From Bacteroidaceae bacterium (GTDB lineage Bacteria; Bacteroidota; Bacteroidia; Bacteroidales; Bacteroidaceae): a stretch of 6,746 nucleotides of DNA. Position numbers and translations under genes: made by a program. Location of the stretch: assembly GCA_017466965.1 (NCBI GenBank), contig JAFTTD010000130.1, positions 1-6,746 on the forward strand, in the 5' to 3' direction. This document shows positions 1 to 6,587 of this stretch, one piece after another (position 1 is the stretch's first letter; every line of letters begins with the position of its first letter). The notes under the pieces were generated by a model. It made no database searches. It was given only the letters and a program-made list of their open reading frames with translations, and had not been told where the DNA came from.

Positions 1-3
1 GCA

Positions 4-252
4 TTACCAGATGTTAACGCGCTGTTCCTTCGGAATGAAGAGAGGCGAGTTTTCATCTATATTGAACGCCTCGTACCATGCGTCGATGTGAGGAAGAGCT
101 CCGTTCACGCGCCACTCTCCGAGTGAGTGCGGGTCACTTGCTGTCAGTTTGCGCACAGCTTCTTCTGTGATGTTCTGCGCCCATACATTAGCGTATGCAA
201 GGAAGAAGCGCTGGTCTGGCGTAAGACCATTGACTGTAGGCAATGGGTTGTT
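4..252 (-). pseudogene. C-terminal remainder of the M13 peptidase, in frame downstream of the TAG
   Basis: These 82 sense codons plus a TAA (6-4) follow the TAG at 255-253 with no frame change. They read NNPLPTVNGLTPDQRFFLAY and onward, which is the standard continuation of the family after the ENIAD block. The segment keeps the His-x5-Arg pair (PHSLGEWRV) that corresponds to neprilysin His711 and Arg717, which contact the substrate carboxylate and the transition state. It ends in Trp, as neprilysin does (CRVW there, VNIW here). Counting the TAG as one residue, the whole gene would be 677 residues, a normal M13 length. A TTG at 243 could be scored as a start, but a free-standing 79-residue piece of this domain makes no sense as a protein. 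I read it as the tail of a gene broken by one nonsense substitution, unless the TAG is read through. The coding quality looks undecayed, which suggests a recent event or a sequence error. Confidence 0.85.
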
Positions 253-2037
253 CTATGTAGCTTTCTTGAACGCCGCGTATGCAATTTTCAGTCCGCCGTG
301 GTCAGCTATGTTTTCACCAAGTGTAAGCTGTCCGTTAGCCATCAGGCCAGGAAGAACCTCTATCTTGTTGAAGAAATCGACCATTACCTGGGCGCGCTGC
401 TTGAACTTGTCACCGTCGCCTGGTGCCCACCAGTCATTGAAGTTGCCCTCCTTGTCGAACTGGCGTCCCTGGTCGTCGAACCCGTGTGTCATTTCGTGGC
501 CTATGACAACGCCTATGGCGCCATAGTTGAACGCATCATCAGCATTCATGTCGAAGAAAGGATACTGCAATATACCTGCAGGGAAGCATATTTCGTTGGT
601 AGTAGGATTGTAATAGGCGTTCACCATCTGCGGAACCATGTGCCACTCGTTAATATCAACTGGCTTGTTGTACTTGCGCTCAACCATGTCCTTGATGGCC
701 CAAAGACGCACTTCGTGCATGTTCTCGAACAATGTCTTAGAAGGGTCGATGACCATTTGGCTGTAGTCCTTCCACTCGTCAGGGTAGCCTATTTTCACAT
801 AGAACGATGCCAGCTTGTCCTTGGCGCGGAGCTTTGTAGAATCGCTCATCCACTCCTGCGCATCAATGCGCTCTGACAGTGCTGCCTGAAGATTCTTCAC
901 AAGCTGTTCCATGCGCGCCTTGTTCTCTGCAGGGAAATACTTTTCTACATACATCTGTCCCACAGCCTCGCCGAGCACGCTGTTCACAACAGATACAGAA
1001 CGCTTCCATCTTGCCTGCGGTTCCTGCTGTCCAGACATTGTACGGCTGTAGAAATCGAAGTTCTGCAGATAAACCTCATCGCCGAGCACGCTTGAGCTTG
1101 CGTCAAGGAAGTTCCACTGCAACCAATCGCGAAGTTTCTCTACAGGCGTATCGTTGAGAATGGCCATTGCTTCCTTCAATGCTTCAGGCTGACCTACTAC
1201 AAGTTCCTTCAAGCCCTGAATGAAATTGAAGTTCCAGTACCAGTCCCAATCATATCCCGCATATTCCTTTTTGAAATCCTCGTATGTCATCTTATGGTAG
1301 TTGGCAGCAGGATCGCGAAGTTCAACACGGCTTTTGGAAGCCTTTGCCATGCGAGTTTCAATCTCCATGACGGCATTCATCTTGCGAGTGGCAACGTCTT
1401 CAGAATCGCCTACGAGCTGGAACATCTTCACAATGTGACGCTTGAAGGCTTCGCGTATCTTCACTGTCGCCTCGTCATCATTGAGATAGTAATCTTTCTG
1501 TCCGAGGGTGAGTCCGCTCTGCCCTACTTCAAGAATGTTATTTTTGCTGTCCATCATATCGGCTCCGATGTAGCTTCCGAACAGTTCCTGAGCGCCTTTC
1601 TGTCCGTATTCTCCCATCATCTTGTGAAGCTCTGCACGAGTCTGCACTTTCGAGATTCGCTCCATGTCTGCAAGGATTGGCTTAACACCGTCCTTATTAA
1701 GGCGAGCCGAATCCATCATCATGGCATATACATTGCCTATCTTCTGGGCCACACTGCCTTCTGCATGTTCTGACTGCGCCAGTTCCTCAATGAGCTGTCT
1801 GAGCTGTTCACGGTTAGCTTCGCTCACAGCGTCGAAACTTCCAAAACGTGAATACTCGGGCTTGAGCGGATTGTTCTTAATCCATCCGCCACAAGCGTAC
1901 TGATAGAAATCTGTTCCTGGGGCAACCTCGGGGTTCATGTTCTCCTCATGGATGCCAATGCCTGCTGTCTCCTTCTGAGAGCAGGCTGTTCCTAATAATG
2001 CCATAGCAAAAATTGGAAATAAATGTTTTACTTTCAT
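253..2037 (-). CDS. M13 family (neprilysin/PepO-like) zinc metallopeptidase, lipoprotein, cut short by an in-frame TAG
   Basis: This is a zinc endopeptidase of the M13 family, expected to cleave oligopeptides in the cell envelope. I chose the ATG at 2037 because it begins a lipoprotein signal (MKVKHLFPIFAMALLGTAC, acceptor Cys19); the longer frame would need a TTG at 2103 and would add 22 residues ahead of that signal. Counting from 2037: an N-terminal DFYQYACGGW block near 43-52; the substrate-binding NAYYNP at 473-478 followed by FPAGILQ; the zinc motif HEMTH at 514-518; and ENIAD at 575-579, which supplies the third zinc ligand and the conserved Asp. The frame ends at TAG (255-253) after codon 594, while M13 proteins run to roughly 670-700 residues. 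The same frame continues past the TAG with the missing C-terminus. The zinc site is encoded, but the product without the tail is probably inactive or unstable. The gene lies 94 bp behind the ABC-F gene, with no clear promoter of its own between them, so it may be co-transcribed. Confidence 0.93.
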   Translation of the reverse strand: MKVKHLFPIFAMALLGTACSQKETAGIGIHEENMNPEVAPGTDFYQYACGGWIKNNPLKPEYSRFGSFDAVSEANREQLRQLIEELAQSEHAEGSVAQKIGNVYAMMMDSARLNKDGVKPILADMERISKVQTRAELHKMMGEYGQKGAQELFGSYIGADMMDSKNNILEVGQSGLTLGQKDYYLNDDEATVKIREAFKRHIVKMFQLVGDSEDVATRKMNAVMEIETRMAKASKSRVELRDPAANYHKMTYEDFKKEYAGYDWDWYWNFNFIQGLKELVVGQPEALKEAMAILNDTPVEKLRDWLQWNFLDASSSVLGDEVYLQNFDFYSRTMSGQQEPQARWKRSVSVVNSVLGEAVGQMYVEKYFPAENKARMEQLVKNLQAALSERIDAQEWMSDSTKLRAKDKLASFYVKIGYPDEWKDYSQMVIDPSKTLFENMHEVRLWAIKDMVERKYNKPVDINEWHMVPQMVNAYYNPTTNEICFPAGILQYPFFDMNADDAFNYGAIGVVIGHEMTHGFDDQGRQFDKEGNFNDWWAPGDGDKFKQRAQVMVDFFNKIEVLPGLMANGQLTLGENIADHGGLKIAYAAFKKAT

Positions 2038-2131
2038 AAATCTATATTTTGGGTTGTTTATGCTTTTTAGAAATTCAACTGCTTTGAATCGGAATAAACG
2101 CAAGCTAAAATAAGCATGAGAACAGAAAGGC

Positions 2132-4087
2132 TTAAAAGTCCTCCAACTTCATTGACGCCTCTTCCCATTCATAGACCGCAGCATCAAGGCTCCGCTTCAA
2201 TTCCGCATAACGGGCTATCAAATTCATGTCGGAAGCACCTTCCGGAGTTGACATCTTCGCTTCAACGTCTGCTATTTCAGCTTCAAGCTTCTCGATTTTC
2301 TGTTCGCAGTCCTTCACCGCTTTTTCCGCTTTCCTGATGAGTTTGTTCAGTTCCTTTTGTTCCTCGTATGTAAGTCTGCCTTTTGACACTTCTTGCTGAG
2401 ACGCTTCTTCACGCTTAACACTGTGCTGTTCTGAGGTTCTGTGATTAGTTTCTCCGTCAACACCTGTCATCCCTTCGTTTTCAAGACGTTTCTTTTCAAT
2501 GAAATCATAGATGCCGCCAATGTGTTCACGCACTTTTCCGCCACCAAACTCATATACTCTCGACACGAGTCCATCAAGAAAATCACGGTCGTGACTAACG
2601 ACAATCACTGTTCCGTCAAATTCCTTAACTGCATTTTTCAGCACATCCTTGGAGCGCATATCAAGATGGTTGGTAGGCTCGTCAAGAATAAGCAGATTGA
2701 CAGGCTCCAACAGCAGCCTTATCATTGCCAACCTACTACGTTCACCACCGGAAAGAACTCTCACGAACTTGTCACTCGCTTCTCCACCAAACATGAACGC
2801 ACCGAGCAAATCACGAACCTTCAGGCGCATATCTCCCTTTGCTACACTGTCTATTGTGTCGAACACAGTGATATCGCCATTGAGCAGCTGCGCCTGGTTC
2901 TGAGCGAAATAGCCAATCTGCACATTATGACCTATTTTCAGCTCTCCGCTATGCTCTATTTCGTTCATTATGCATTTGACAAGAGTTGATTTGCCCTCGC
3001 CGTTATTTCCTACAAACGCAACTTTCTCCCCTCGCTTAATCGTAAGGTTCACATTACTGAACACATTATGTGCGCCGTAATCTTTCCTTACATCATTGCA
3101 TATTACAGGATAGTCGCCGCTACGAAGACAAGGCGGGAACTTCAACCGGAGACGCGAAGTGTCAATCTCATCAATTTCAATCGGCACAATCTTCTCCAAC
3201 TGCTTAATACGGCTCTGAACCTGATTTGACTTTGTTGGCTTGTAACGAAAACGTTCGATGAAATCTTTTATCTCAGCTATCTCCTTCTGTTGATTCTCAT
3301 ATGCACGCAACTGCTGTTCACGTCTTTCTTCACGCAAAAGAACATAATCGTCATACTTAACCCTGTAATCGTTAATTCGGCCGCATGATATTTCAATAGT
3401 CCTGTTCGTCACATTATTTATGAACGCCCTGTCGTGACTAACGAGCATTACAGCGTTTGCCTTAGCAGACAGAAAGTTCTCAAGCCATTGTATAGAACCT
3501 ATATCAAGATGGTTGGTAGGCTCGTCAAGGAGAAGAAGATCGGGCTTCTGCAACAAGATCTTTGCAAGCTCTATCCTCATGCGCCATCCACCAGAAAACT
3601 CACTTGTTGGGCGACTAAAATCTTCGTGTCTGAAGCCCAATCCAACAAGAGTGCGCTCAAGTTCAGCCCTATAGTTTTGCCCTCCCATCATCATGAAACG
3701 CTCGTTCTCATGAGAGAAACGCTCCACCAGCGCCATATATTCCTCTGACTCATAATCAGTGCGCTCAGCCAGCTCTGCATTCATGCGATTCAGTTCTGCC
3801 TGCATTTCACTGATATGCGCAAAAGCTGTCTCTGCCTCTTCCAGAACTGTACGTTCATCACTCAGCACCATTACCTGAGGCAGGTAACCAACCGTAATGT
3901 TCTTCTGCTTAGAGACACAGCCTGAACTCGGATTCTGCAATCCGGCAATAATTTTAAGCATGGTAGATTTTCCTGCACCATTCTTGCCTACAAGCGCTAT
4001 CTTTTCCTTTGCATTTACAACAAAGCTAACACCCGCAAACAATGGCACAACACCAAATTCCACCTTTAAATTATCTACTGAAATCAA
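2132..4087 (-). CDS. ABC-F family ATPase, two nucleotide-binding domains, C-terminal coiled coil, TTG start
   Basis: This is a 651-residue soluble ABC-F protein with no transmembrane segment. Known members of the family bind the ribosome E site and adjust translation, and some protect against ribosome-targeting antibiotics. Domain 1: Walker A GKNGAGKST 34-42, signature FSGGW 164-168, Walker B LLLLDEPTNHLD 184-195 with catalytic Glu189, and switch His218. The inter-domain linker, about 245-305, is charged and helical (FIERFRYKPTKSNQVQSRI), as expected for the P-site tRNA interaction motif. Domain 2: Walker A GNNGEGKST 360-368, signature LSGGE 445-449, Walker B 465-476 with Glu470, and switch His499. 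A hydrophilic stretch (about 540-570) leads to a Lys/Glu coiled coil from 571 to the end, as in Uup- and YheS/YdiF-type members. All catalytic residues are intact. The start is TTG: it aligns with the usual MISV N-terminus, a TAG lies seven codons upstream in frame, and the next Met is after Walker A. The subfamily, and any resistance role, cannot be decided here. Confidence 0.95.
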   Translation of the reverse strand: MISVDNLKVEFGVVPLFAGVSFVVNAKEKIALVGKNGAGKSTMLKIIAGLQNPSSGCVSKQKNITVGYLPQVMVLSDERTVLEEAETAFAHISEMQAELNRMNAELAERTDYESEEYMALVERFSHENERFMMMGGQNYRAELERTLVGLGFRHEDFSRPTSEFSGGWRMRIELAKILLQKPDLLLLDEPTNHLDIGSIQWLENFLSAKANAVMLVSHDRAFINNVTNRTIEISCGRINDYRVKYDDYVLLREERREQQLRAYENQQKEIAEIKDFIERFRYKPTKSNQVQSRIKQLEKIVPIEIDEIDTSRLRLKFPPCLRSGDYPVICNDVRKDYGAHNVFSNVNLTIKRGEKVAFVGNNGEGKSTLVKCIMNEIEHSGELKIGHNVQIGYFAQNQAQLLNGDITVFDTIDSVAKGDMRLKVRDLLGAFMFGGEASDKFVRVLSGGERSRLAMIRLLLEPVNLLILDEPTNHLDMRSKDVLKNAVKEFDGTVIVVSHDRDFLDGLVSRVYEFGGGKVREHIGGIYDFIEKKRLENEGMTGVDGETNHRTSEQHSVKREEASQQEVSKGRLTYEEQKELNKLIRKAEKAVKDCEQKIEKLEAEIADVEAKMSTPEGASDMNLIARYAELKRSLDAAVYEWEEASMKLEDF

Positions 4088-4105
4088 AATTATATACTTA
4101 TTATT

Positions 4106-4132
4106 CTATAAAACAAAAAAACTCATGCGCAT
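4106..4132 (-). other. Possible 8-codon leader ORF upstream of the ABC-F gene
   Basis: Between the predicted promoter and the ABC-F start there is an ATG at 4132 that opens an 8-codon frame, MRMSFFVL, ending in TAG (4108-4106). A GGAG stands directly before this ATG and six bases before the second ATG (4126), an unusual Shine-Dalgarno-like match for this A-rich leader. The short frame is in phase with the ABC-F gene and stops 18 bases before its TTG. Several resistance ABC-F genes in Firmicutes are controlled by translated leader peptides; applying that here is inference. I see no convincing terminator/antiterminator pair: there is an ATGCGCAT palindrome followed by seven Ts, but it has no loop. 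It could be chance. Confidence 0.25.
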
Positions 4133-4185
4133 CTCCAAAATCACAGAAGACAAGCACGATTATATCCATAATATTATATTGGTTA

Positions 4186-4216
4186 CAAAGTTAAGTTTTT
4201 TTGCAGACACAACAAA
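4186..4216 (-). promoter_or_regulatory. Bacteroidota-type promoter for the ABC-F gene
   Basis: On the minus strand a -33 TTTG (4216-4213) is followed after 19 bases by a -7 TAACTTTG (4193-4186), a full match to the TAnnTTTG consensus of the Bacteroidota primary sigma factor. The start of transcription should fall a few bases downstream, near 4180, which gives a leader of about 90 bases before the TTG start. The site lies in the 148-bp gap after cdd, so the ABC-F gene need not depend on cdd transcription. Confidence 0.65.
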
Positions 4217-4235
4217 AACAAACCCTGCAAAAAGG

Positions 4236-4730
4236 TTATCTGTTAGCAATTAAGCCCTCGTCATCACCAAATTGCAATGGCAAAAGAGAACTTGCAGATT
4301 CAACTATATAAACAAATTCAGTGCCATACATAATAATGCGCATATTACCATCCGAACGCTTTTCGCTTTCAAGCATAACCTGACGACACCCTCCGCAAGG
4401 AGTAACAGGAAGCCTTGTAAAATTCCCGTCTTCATCATGTGCAGCAATACACAAACTTTTTATTGAACGATTCGGATACTGTGAGTTTGCATAAAAAATC
4501 GCTGTACGCTCGGCACACATTCCTGAAGGGAAGGCACAATTCTCCTGATTGCTCCCCTGCACAACCGTACCATCATCAAGCAGCACGGATGCACCAACAT
4601 GAAACTCCGAATAGGGTGCATAACTTCTTATTGAAGCTTTTTTAGCTGAATTGACCAGCATCAATTCTTCGTTTGTCAGCTCTTCTTCTGTTTTAACCGT
4701 TACATGCAAACAGCTTTCAATATCCTTCAT
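4236..4730 (-). CDS. cdd: cytidine deaminase
   Basis: Cytidine deaminase hydrolyses cytidine and deoxycytidine to uridine and deoxyuridine plus ammonia, in cytosolic pyrimidine salvage. Counting from the ATG at 4730, the product is 164 residues. The family signature is complete: FHVGASVLL at 43-51, the substrate-binding NQEN at 61-64, the catalytic CAE (Cys72 zinc ligand, Glu74 proton shuttle) and PCGGCRQ with zinc ligands Cys112 and Cys115. Three cysteine ligands and the short length point to the homotetrameric type. I chose 4730 because related Bacteroidales proteins begin MKD. The longer frame starting with TTG at 4754 is unlikely, because that TTG is part of the promoter -7 element; an ATG at 4742 is possible and would add four residues. 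It is the first gene of the minus-strand series and has its own promoter. Nothing in it looks damaged. Confidence 0.96.
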   Translation of the reverse strand: MKDIESCLHVTVKTEEELTNEELMLVNSAKKASIRSYAPYSEFHVGASVLLDDGTVVQGSNQENCAFPSGMCAERTAIFYANSQYPNRSIKSLCIAAHDEDGNFTRLPVTPCGGCRQVMLESEKRSDGNMRIIMYGTEFVYIVESASSLLPLQFGDDEGLIANR

Positions 4731-4751
4731 TATATAAATCATTTTAGAATG

Positions 4752-4783
4752 CAAATATATCTTTTATATTCAACTTTAACAAA
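4752..4783 (-). promoter_or_regulatory. cdd: Bacteroidota-type promoter for cdd
   Basis: On the minus strand a -33 TTTG (4783-4780) and a -7 TATATTTG (4759-4752) are separated by 20 bases, matching the TTTG / TAnnTTTG consensus. Transcription would begin just below 4750, leaving a very short leader before the ATG at 4730. This placement argues against translation from the TTG at 4754. The promoter diverges from that of the DUF3332 gene, about 120 bases away. Confidence 0.75.
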
Positions 4784-4888
4784 AAGGAAGAACTAAAAAG
4801 AGAAGAAAAAGGGTTGCAAAAAGAAAAAAGCGTTAAACGTTCCACAAAAAAAGGCCTAAATATTTTTTCATAAATATAAAGGCTTATT

Positions 4889-4928
4889 AAAATGTTTTAC
4901 ATATATTTGCAAAAAACAAAAACATTTT
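4889..4928. repeat. Inverted repeat flanking the -7 element, operator-like
   Basis: AAAATGTTTT at 4889-4898 and its exact reverse complement AAAACATTTT at 4919-4928 are separated by 20 bases, with the -7 element and probable transcription start in the spacer. The left arm lies upstream of the expected start, so an RNA hairpin is unlikely and a DNA-binding site is the more natural reading. The sequence is AT-rich, so chance is a real alternative. Confidence 0.35.
4902..4909 (+). promoter_or_regulatory. Promoter -7 element for the DUF3332-like lipoprotein gene
   Basis: TATATTTG, followed by CA, matches TAnnTTTG. The start of transcription would lie near 4915 and leave an A-rich leader of roughly 40 bases before the ATG at 4953. 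No TTTG is found 19-21 bases upstream, so the -33 element is weak or absent, which could mean the promoter needs an activator. The element sits inside a 10-bp inverted repeat (4889-4898 and 4919-4928). Confidence 0.55.
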
Positions 4929-4952
4929 TAAATCAAATAAAATTACAAAATT

Positions 4953-5525
4953 ATGAAGAACAGTAAAATTTATGCTATCGCACTACTTCTCGGTGCAAGC
5001 ATCATGTATTCATCTTGCATTGGTACATTCCCTACATTCAACAAAGTAGCTTCATGGAACCGTGGTATTACAGGCAACAAATTCGTGAACGAATTAGTTT
5101 TTATAGGTCTTCATATAATCCCAGTATATGAAATTGTTTACCTTGCAGACGGTTTGATTTTCAACTCAATAGAGTTCTGGTCTGGCAAAAGCGGTTCAGC
5201 AGTTGCCAGTGTTGGTGAAACTAAAAGAATGAAGGGAAGCAATGGCGACATGTTCGCAGTGACTCGTACAGAAGACGGATACAAGATTGTAGATGAAACT
5301 CGCAATGAAGAATGCAAGCTTGTCTTCAACGAAAAGAAACAGACTTGGAACGCTGTTATCAACGGCGAATCATTTGAGCTTATGACAATGAACGAAGACG
5401 GCACAATAACACTTAACCTTCGCGAAAAAGGAAAAATCACAGTAAATGCTGATGCCTATGGAGTAGATATGGCACAAGCAGAAGCCGGCATCAGAAACGC
5501 AACATTTGATATGGCTGCAAGATAA
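4953..5525 (+). CDS. DUF3332-like lipoprotein, function unknown
   Basis: A 190-residue protein with a lipoprotein-type signal: MKNSK, a hydrophobic run at 6-18, then SSC with Cys22 as the probable lipidated residue, so it should be exported and membrane-anchored. After the cysteine come IGTFPTFNK and WNRGITGNKFVNELVF, then a hydrophobic stretch (about 44-76) ending in ADGLIFNSIEFWSG. This pattern matches what I know of the DUF3332 family, small bacterial lipoproteins with no established function. The hydrophobic stretch could be a membrane-associated helix pair. From about 85 to 160 the protein is polar and probably beta-rich (a GETKRMKGSNGDMFAVTRTEDGY-type alternating pattern), and the end (164-190) looks helical. 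The ATG follows an A-rich leader with no Shine-Dalgarno sequence. The gene has its own -7 element upstream and a strong terminator downstream, so it is a single-gene unit. Family assignment is from memory of conserved blocks; the role is unknown. Confidence 0.85.
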   Translation: MKNSKIYAIALLLGASIMYSSCIGTFPTFNKVASWNRGITGNKFVNELVFIGLHIIPVYEIVYLADGLIFNSIEFWSGKSGSAVASVGETKRMKGSNGDMFAVTRTEDGYKIVDETRNEECKLVFNEKKQTWNAVINGESFELMTMNEDGTITLNLREKGKITVNADAYGVDMAQAEAGIRNATFDMAAR

Positions 5526-5550
5526 AACTCTATCAGGAGTATAATTGAAG

Positions 5551-5580
5551 ACCCCTCCCTTTCTCATGGAGGGGTTTCTT
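5551..5580 (+). terminator. Intrinsic terminator after the DUF3332-like gene
   Basis: ACCCCTCC (5551-5558) pairs perfectly with GGAGGGGT (5568-5575) around a 9-base loop, and the T-rich TTCTTCTTT follows. The stem is GC-rich in an AT-rich neighbourhood, 25 bases after the stop codon. It should end the lipoprotein transcript and separate it from the following gene. Confidence 0.85.
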
Positions 5581-5610
5581 CTTTACTTCAACTTTCTATA
5601 CCACTGAAAA

Positions 5611-6531
5611 ATGACAAACATTTACTTTGCCCCCCTTCAAGGATTCACAGATGACGCATACAGACGCATTCATGCAAGATTAGCAGGCGGTGTGACAACA
5701 TATTATACTCCATTCATAAGAATGGAACCAGGAGGACTCCGCTCAAAAGACATTCGCGACCTCAAACCTGAATTCAACGAAGGTGTTGACATAACGCCAC
5801 AAATAATCGCATCTAACAAAAATGAATTTTCAAAATTGGCAGATGCAATAAAAGACATGGGATACAAAAAAGTTGACCTGAACATGGGATGTCCTTTCCC
5901 CCTACAGACACGACACGGAAGAGGAGCCGGCCTACTGCAGCATCCTGAAATCGTGGAAGAGATTATTGCAGAAATGGAGAAAAGAGCAGATACTATCTTT
6001 TCTGTCAAAATGAGAATCGGACAAGAAACAGAAGAAGAGGGACAGCGAATCATCAGACTGCTTAACAATGCAAAACTTAACCACATTGTTCTTCATCCTC
6101 GACTTGGAATACAGCAATACAAAGGCAAAGCAGACAAAGAAGCATTCAAACGTTTCATGAACGAGACAAATCATCCTATCATTTACAATGGCGACATAAG
6201 CACATTGGAAGAAATCAGAAACATAGAAACAGAAATACCAACGCTGAAAGGCATAATGATAGGAAGAGGACTGCTTGCACGTCCGTCTTTAGCAACAGAA
6301 TACAAAGAAGAGAACGAATGGGAACCCAGACAAAGGCTTTCCCTCGTCAAAGAAATGCACACAGAACTGCTCGAGCACTACAGCAAAGTGATACCATCTG
6401 AAATGCAACGGCTTACAAAAATTCGCACATTTTGGGAACACATGGAGAACGAAATCGGAAGGAAGCAATGGAAAAAAATCATTAAGGCTGGAAACATGAA
6501 GAACTACCTTAAAGCCGTAGCAGAACTGTAA
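5611..6531 (+). CDS. tRNA-dihydrouridine synthase (Dus family)
   Basis: Dus enzymes use FMN and NADPH to reduce specific uridines in the tRNA D-loop to dihydrouridine. The 306-residue product has the expected TIM-barrel landmarks: APLQGFTD at 7-14 (FMN binding), PQI with Gln64, NMGCPFP with catalytic Cys94 at 91-97, SVKMR with Lys133, LHPR with His162 followed by QQYKG, NGDI at 193-196, and IGRGLLARP at 217-225 for the FMN phosphate. The C-terminal part (about 240-306) is helical and basic, as in the tRNA-binding domain. The ATG at 5611 places APLQGFTD at the usual distance from the N-terminus. Length and motifs are complete. Which uridine is modified (DusA, DusB or DusC type) cannot be read with certainty, so I give no symbol. 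The gene follows the terminator by about 30 bases, and I see no well-formed promoter there; it may rely on a weak promoter or on read-through. Confidence 0.93.
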   Translation: MTNIYFAPLQGFTDDAYRRIHARLAGGVTTYYTPFIRMEPGGLRSKDIRDLKPEFNEGVDITPQIIASNKNEFSKLADAIKDMGYKKVDLNMGCPFPLQTRHGRGAGLLQHPEIVEEIIAEMEKRADTIFSVKMRIGQETEEEGQRIIRLLNNAKLNHIVLHPRLGIQQYKGKADKEAFKRFMNETNHPIIYNGDISTLEEIRNIETEIPTLKGIMIGRGLLARPSLATEYKEENEWEPRQRLSLVKEMHTELLEHYSKVIPSEMQRLTKIRTFWEHMENEIGRKQWKKIIKAGNMKNYLKAVAEL

Positions 6532-6587
6532 AACACAGACATACCCTCTCTTTTATTTTTTAAGAAACGAACAAAAAGTTATAAAAT

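Noticed and set aside
127..876. Long open frame on the plus strand (249 codons) opposite the M13 peptidase
   Set aside because: It lies fully antisense to well-conserved peptidase sequence, has no recognisable domain and no leader, and the peptidase frame carries all the family motifs.
2073..2089. Inverted repeat ATTCAA / TTGAAT with a 5-base loop between the ABC-F and peptidase genes
   Set aside because: The stem is short and AT-rich with no T-run after it on the minus strand; it does not support a terminator, and nothing else marks it as a site.
2038..2103. Longer N-terminus for the M13 peptidase from a TTG at 2103
   Set aside because: It would put 22 residues ahead of a proper lipoprotein signal peptide; the ATG at 2037 starts exactly at that signal.
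2441..2989. Plus-strand open frame of 182 codons opposite the second ABC domain
   Set aside because: It is an antisense shadow of the ABC-F gene; the minus-strand frame carries the complete Walker and signature motifs.
4218..4236. Weak hairpin (AACC / GGTT) followed by T-rich sequence after cdd, as a terminator
   Set aside because: Only four base pairs, and it overlaps the -33 region of the ABC-F promoter; not strong enough to call.
4731..4754. Longer cytidine deaminase starting with TTG at 4754
   Set aside because: That TTG is part of the -7 promoter element, so it would not be in the mRNA.
4850..4906. Imperfect direct repeat of about 28 bp beginning AAAGGC upstream of the DUF3332 gene
   Set aside because: Roughly two thirds identity in very AT-rich DNA with a gap needed to align; chance is likely.
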